In this document: positions 63,097 through 64,000 of the stretch, piece by piece | How the letters are laid out: each line of letters opens with the position of its first letter | How positions within the stretch are numbered: position 1 is the stretch's first letter | DNA from: Ensifer adhaerens | Lineage (GTDB): Bacteria; Pseudomonadota; Alphaproteobacteria; Rhizobiales; Rhizobiaceae | Length of the DNA stretch: 64,000 nucleotides | Direction: 5' to 3' | Assembly (NCBI GenBank): GCA_900215285.1 | Contig: OCMG01000004.1 | Location: 1,410,001-1,474,000, forward strand | The notes under the pieces: model-generated | Database searches by the model: none | What the model was told of the DNA's origin: nothing | The model's input: the letters and a program-made list of their open reading frames with translations, nothing else | Position numbers and translations under genes: made by a program

Positions 63097-63876
63097 ATGG
63101 TTGAACTCACTCTCCCCAAGAATTCCGTCGTTCAGGAAGGCAAGACCTGGCCGAAGCCGGCGGGCGCGAAGAACCTGCGCGAATATCGCATCTATCGCTG
63201 GTCGCCAGACGAGGGCAAGAACCCCTCGATCGACACCTATTACATCGACGCCGACGATTGCGGCCCGATGGTGCTCGATGGTCTGATCTACATCAAGAAC
63301 AAGATCGACCCGACGCTGACCTTCCGCCGTTCCTGCCGTGAAGGCATCTGCGGTTCGTGCGCGATGAATATCGACGGCACGAATACGCTCGCCTGCACCA
63401 AGGGCATGGAAGATGTCGACGGCACGATCAAGATCTACCCGCTGCCGCATATGCCGGTGGTGAAGGACCTGATCCCGGACCTGAACAACTTCTACGCCCA
63501 GCACCGCTCGATCGAGCCCTGGCTGAAGACGGTTTCGCCGGAGCCGGCGAAGGAATGGCTGCAGAGCCATGACGATCGCCTGAAGCTCGACGGTCTCTAC
63601 GAGTGCATTCTCTGCGCCTGCTGCTCGACATCCTGTCCGAGCTACTGGTGGAACGGCGACCGTTACCTCGGCCCGGCAGTTCTGCTGCAGGCCTATCGCT
63701 GGCTGATTGACAGCCGCGACGAGGCGACCGGCGAGCGTCTGGACAACCTGGAAGATCCGTTCCGGCTCTATCGCTGCCACACGATCATGAACTGTGCCCA
63801 GACCTGTCCGAAAGGGCTCAATCCGGCAAAGGCCATTGCCGAAATCAAGAAGATGATGGTCGAGCGCCGCACCTGA
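63097..63876 (+). CDS. sdhB: Succinate dehydrogenase iron-sulfur subunit
   Basis: A 259-aa protein with the [2Fe-2S] ligand region [15 protein letters not shown] and the 4Fe-4S/3Fe-4S cysteines in [12 protein letters not shown] and [11 protein letters not shown]. It passes electrons from FAD to quinone. Last gene of sdhCDAB. The remaining 124 bases to the window end contain no gene start I recognise. Confidence 0.98.
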   Translation: MVELTLPKNSVVQEGKTWPKPAGAKNLREYRIYRWSPDEGKNPSIDTYYIDADDCGPMVLDGLIYIKNKIDPTLTFRRSCREGICGSCAMNIDGTNTLACTKGMEDVDGTIKIYPLPHMPVVKDLIPDLNNFYAQHRSIEPWLKTVSPEPAKEWLQSHDDRLKLDGLYECILCACCSTSCPSYWWNGDRYLGPAVLLQAYRWLIDSRDEATGERLDNLEDPFRLYRCHTIMNCAQTCPKGLNPAKAIAEIKKMMVERRT

Positions 63877-64000
63877 TCGATCTTTCTGCAACGGGCGGGG
63901 GGAGTTTGTATGCTACCTCCGCCGGTTGCCATGATTTATTCTTGATTAACCATAATCTCTTACGGTAACGCGATTTCTATCACGCTCTCGGGTAATTTGC

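Noticed and set aside
60790..63891. A 1033-codon open frame on the minus strand, opposite sdhDAB
   Set aside because: It is the antisense of well-conserved sdh genes; long antisense frames arise in GC-rich genes with strong codon bias. No domain is recognisable in it.

Overview
The window looks like chromosomal DNA of a Rhizobiaceae alphaproteobacterium (Agrobacterium/Rhizobium-like). The signs are high GC, an alphaproteobacterial initiator tRNA behind the rrn operon, two copies of a RIME-like rhizobial intergenic repeat (about 25841-25945 and 56113-56223, opposite orientations), a CtrA-type box, and the gene order ppa ... hemY-'hemX'-hemD-hemC / tsaD-gpsA-EVE-METTL20-like / sdhCDAB, which I recognise as rhizobial core synteny. 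It opens inside a 23S rRNA gene (1-~1800), followed by 5S rRNA, tRNA-fMet and an intrinsic terminator.

From about 2.7 to 47 kb there are accessory catabolic and transport loci. (1) 2752-17249: a SorC regulator divergent from a polyol/sugar-phosphate operon encoding a glycerol-1-phosphate dehydrogenase-like enzyme, a HAD phosphatase, a GlpD-like oxidase, a xylulokinase broken by an in-frame TGA, a complete ABC sugar importer, a second FGGY kinase and a ThDP enzyme. (2) 17334-25842: a minus-strand operon with a QuiC1-like 3-dehydroshikimate dehydratase, an isocitrate lyase/PEP-mutase family enzyme, a small ABM/Dabb-like protein, a fused DctQM and a DctP TRAP transporter and a GlcD-like oxidase, divergent from a GntR regulator. 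(3) 26192-29760: an AraC regulator, two paralogous IclR regulators and an alpha/beta hydrolase. (4) 29922-44120: the most unusual locus. It is a single-strand run with an SCP2-like protein, an alpha/beta hydrolase, an N-acyl-homoserine-lactonase-like metallohydrolase, a sugar-type ABC importer with enlarged subunits, a seven-helix type-1 opsin lacking the retinal-binding lysine, a flotillin, a small membrane protein coupled to a sodium:solute symporter, and a zinc alcohol dehydrogenase. (5) 44391-46761: a ZntA-type metal ATPase behind a MerR-type promoter, followed by the remnant of a histidine kinase and a GNAT acetyltransferase.

From 48.5 kb the content is housekeeping: pyrophosphatase, DUF167 and YggT proteins, an MFS exporter, a TerB protein, the heme genes hemC/hemD with HemX-like and HemY proteins, TsaD, GpsA, YciI, EVE, an ETF-beta/L7/L12-type lysine methyltransferase, and the succinate dehydrogenase operon sdhCDAB.

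Most promising for new biology is locus 4: an opsin fold without the Schiff-base lysine (Arg214) or the proton-acceptor Asp (Gly80), placed between ABC permeases and a flotillin plus symporter. In the same operon a short peptide motif is shared by the lactonase N-terminus and the ABC ATPase C-terminus. Functions are read from sequence motifs only; no database search was run.
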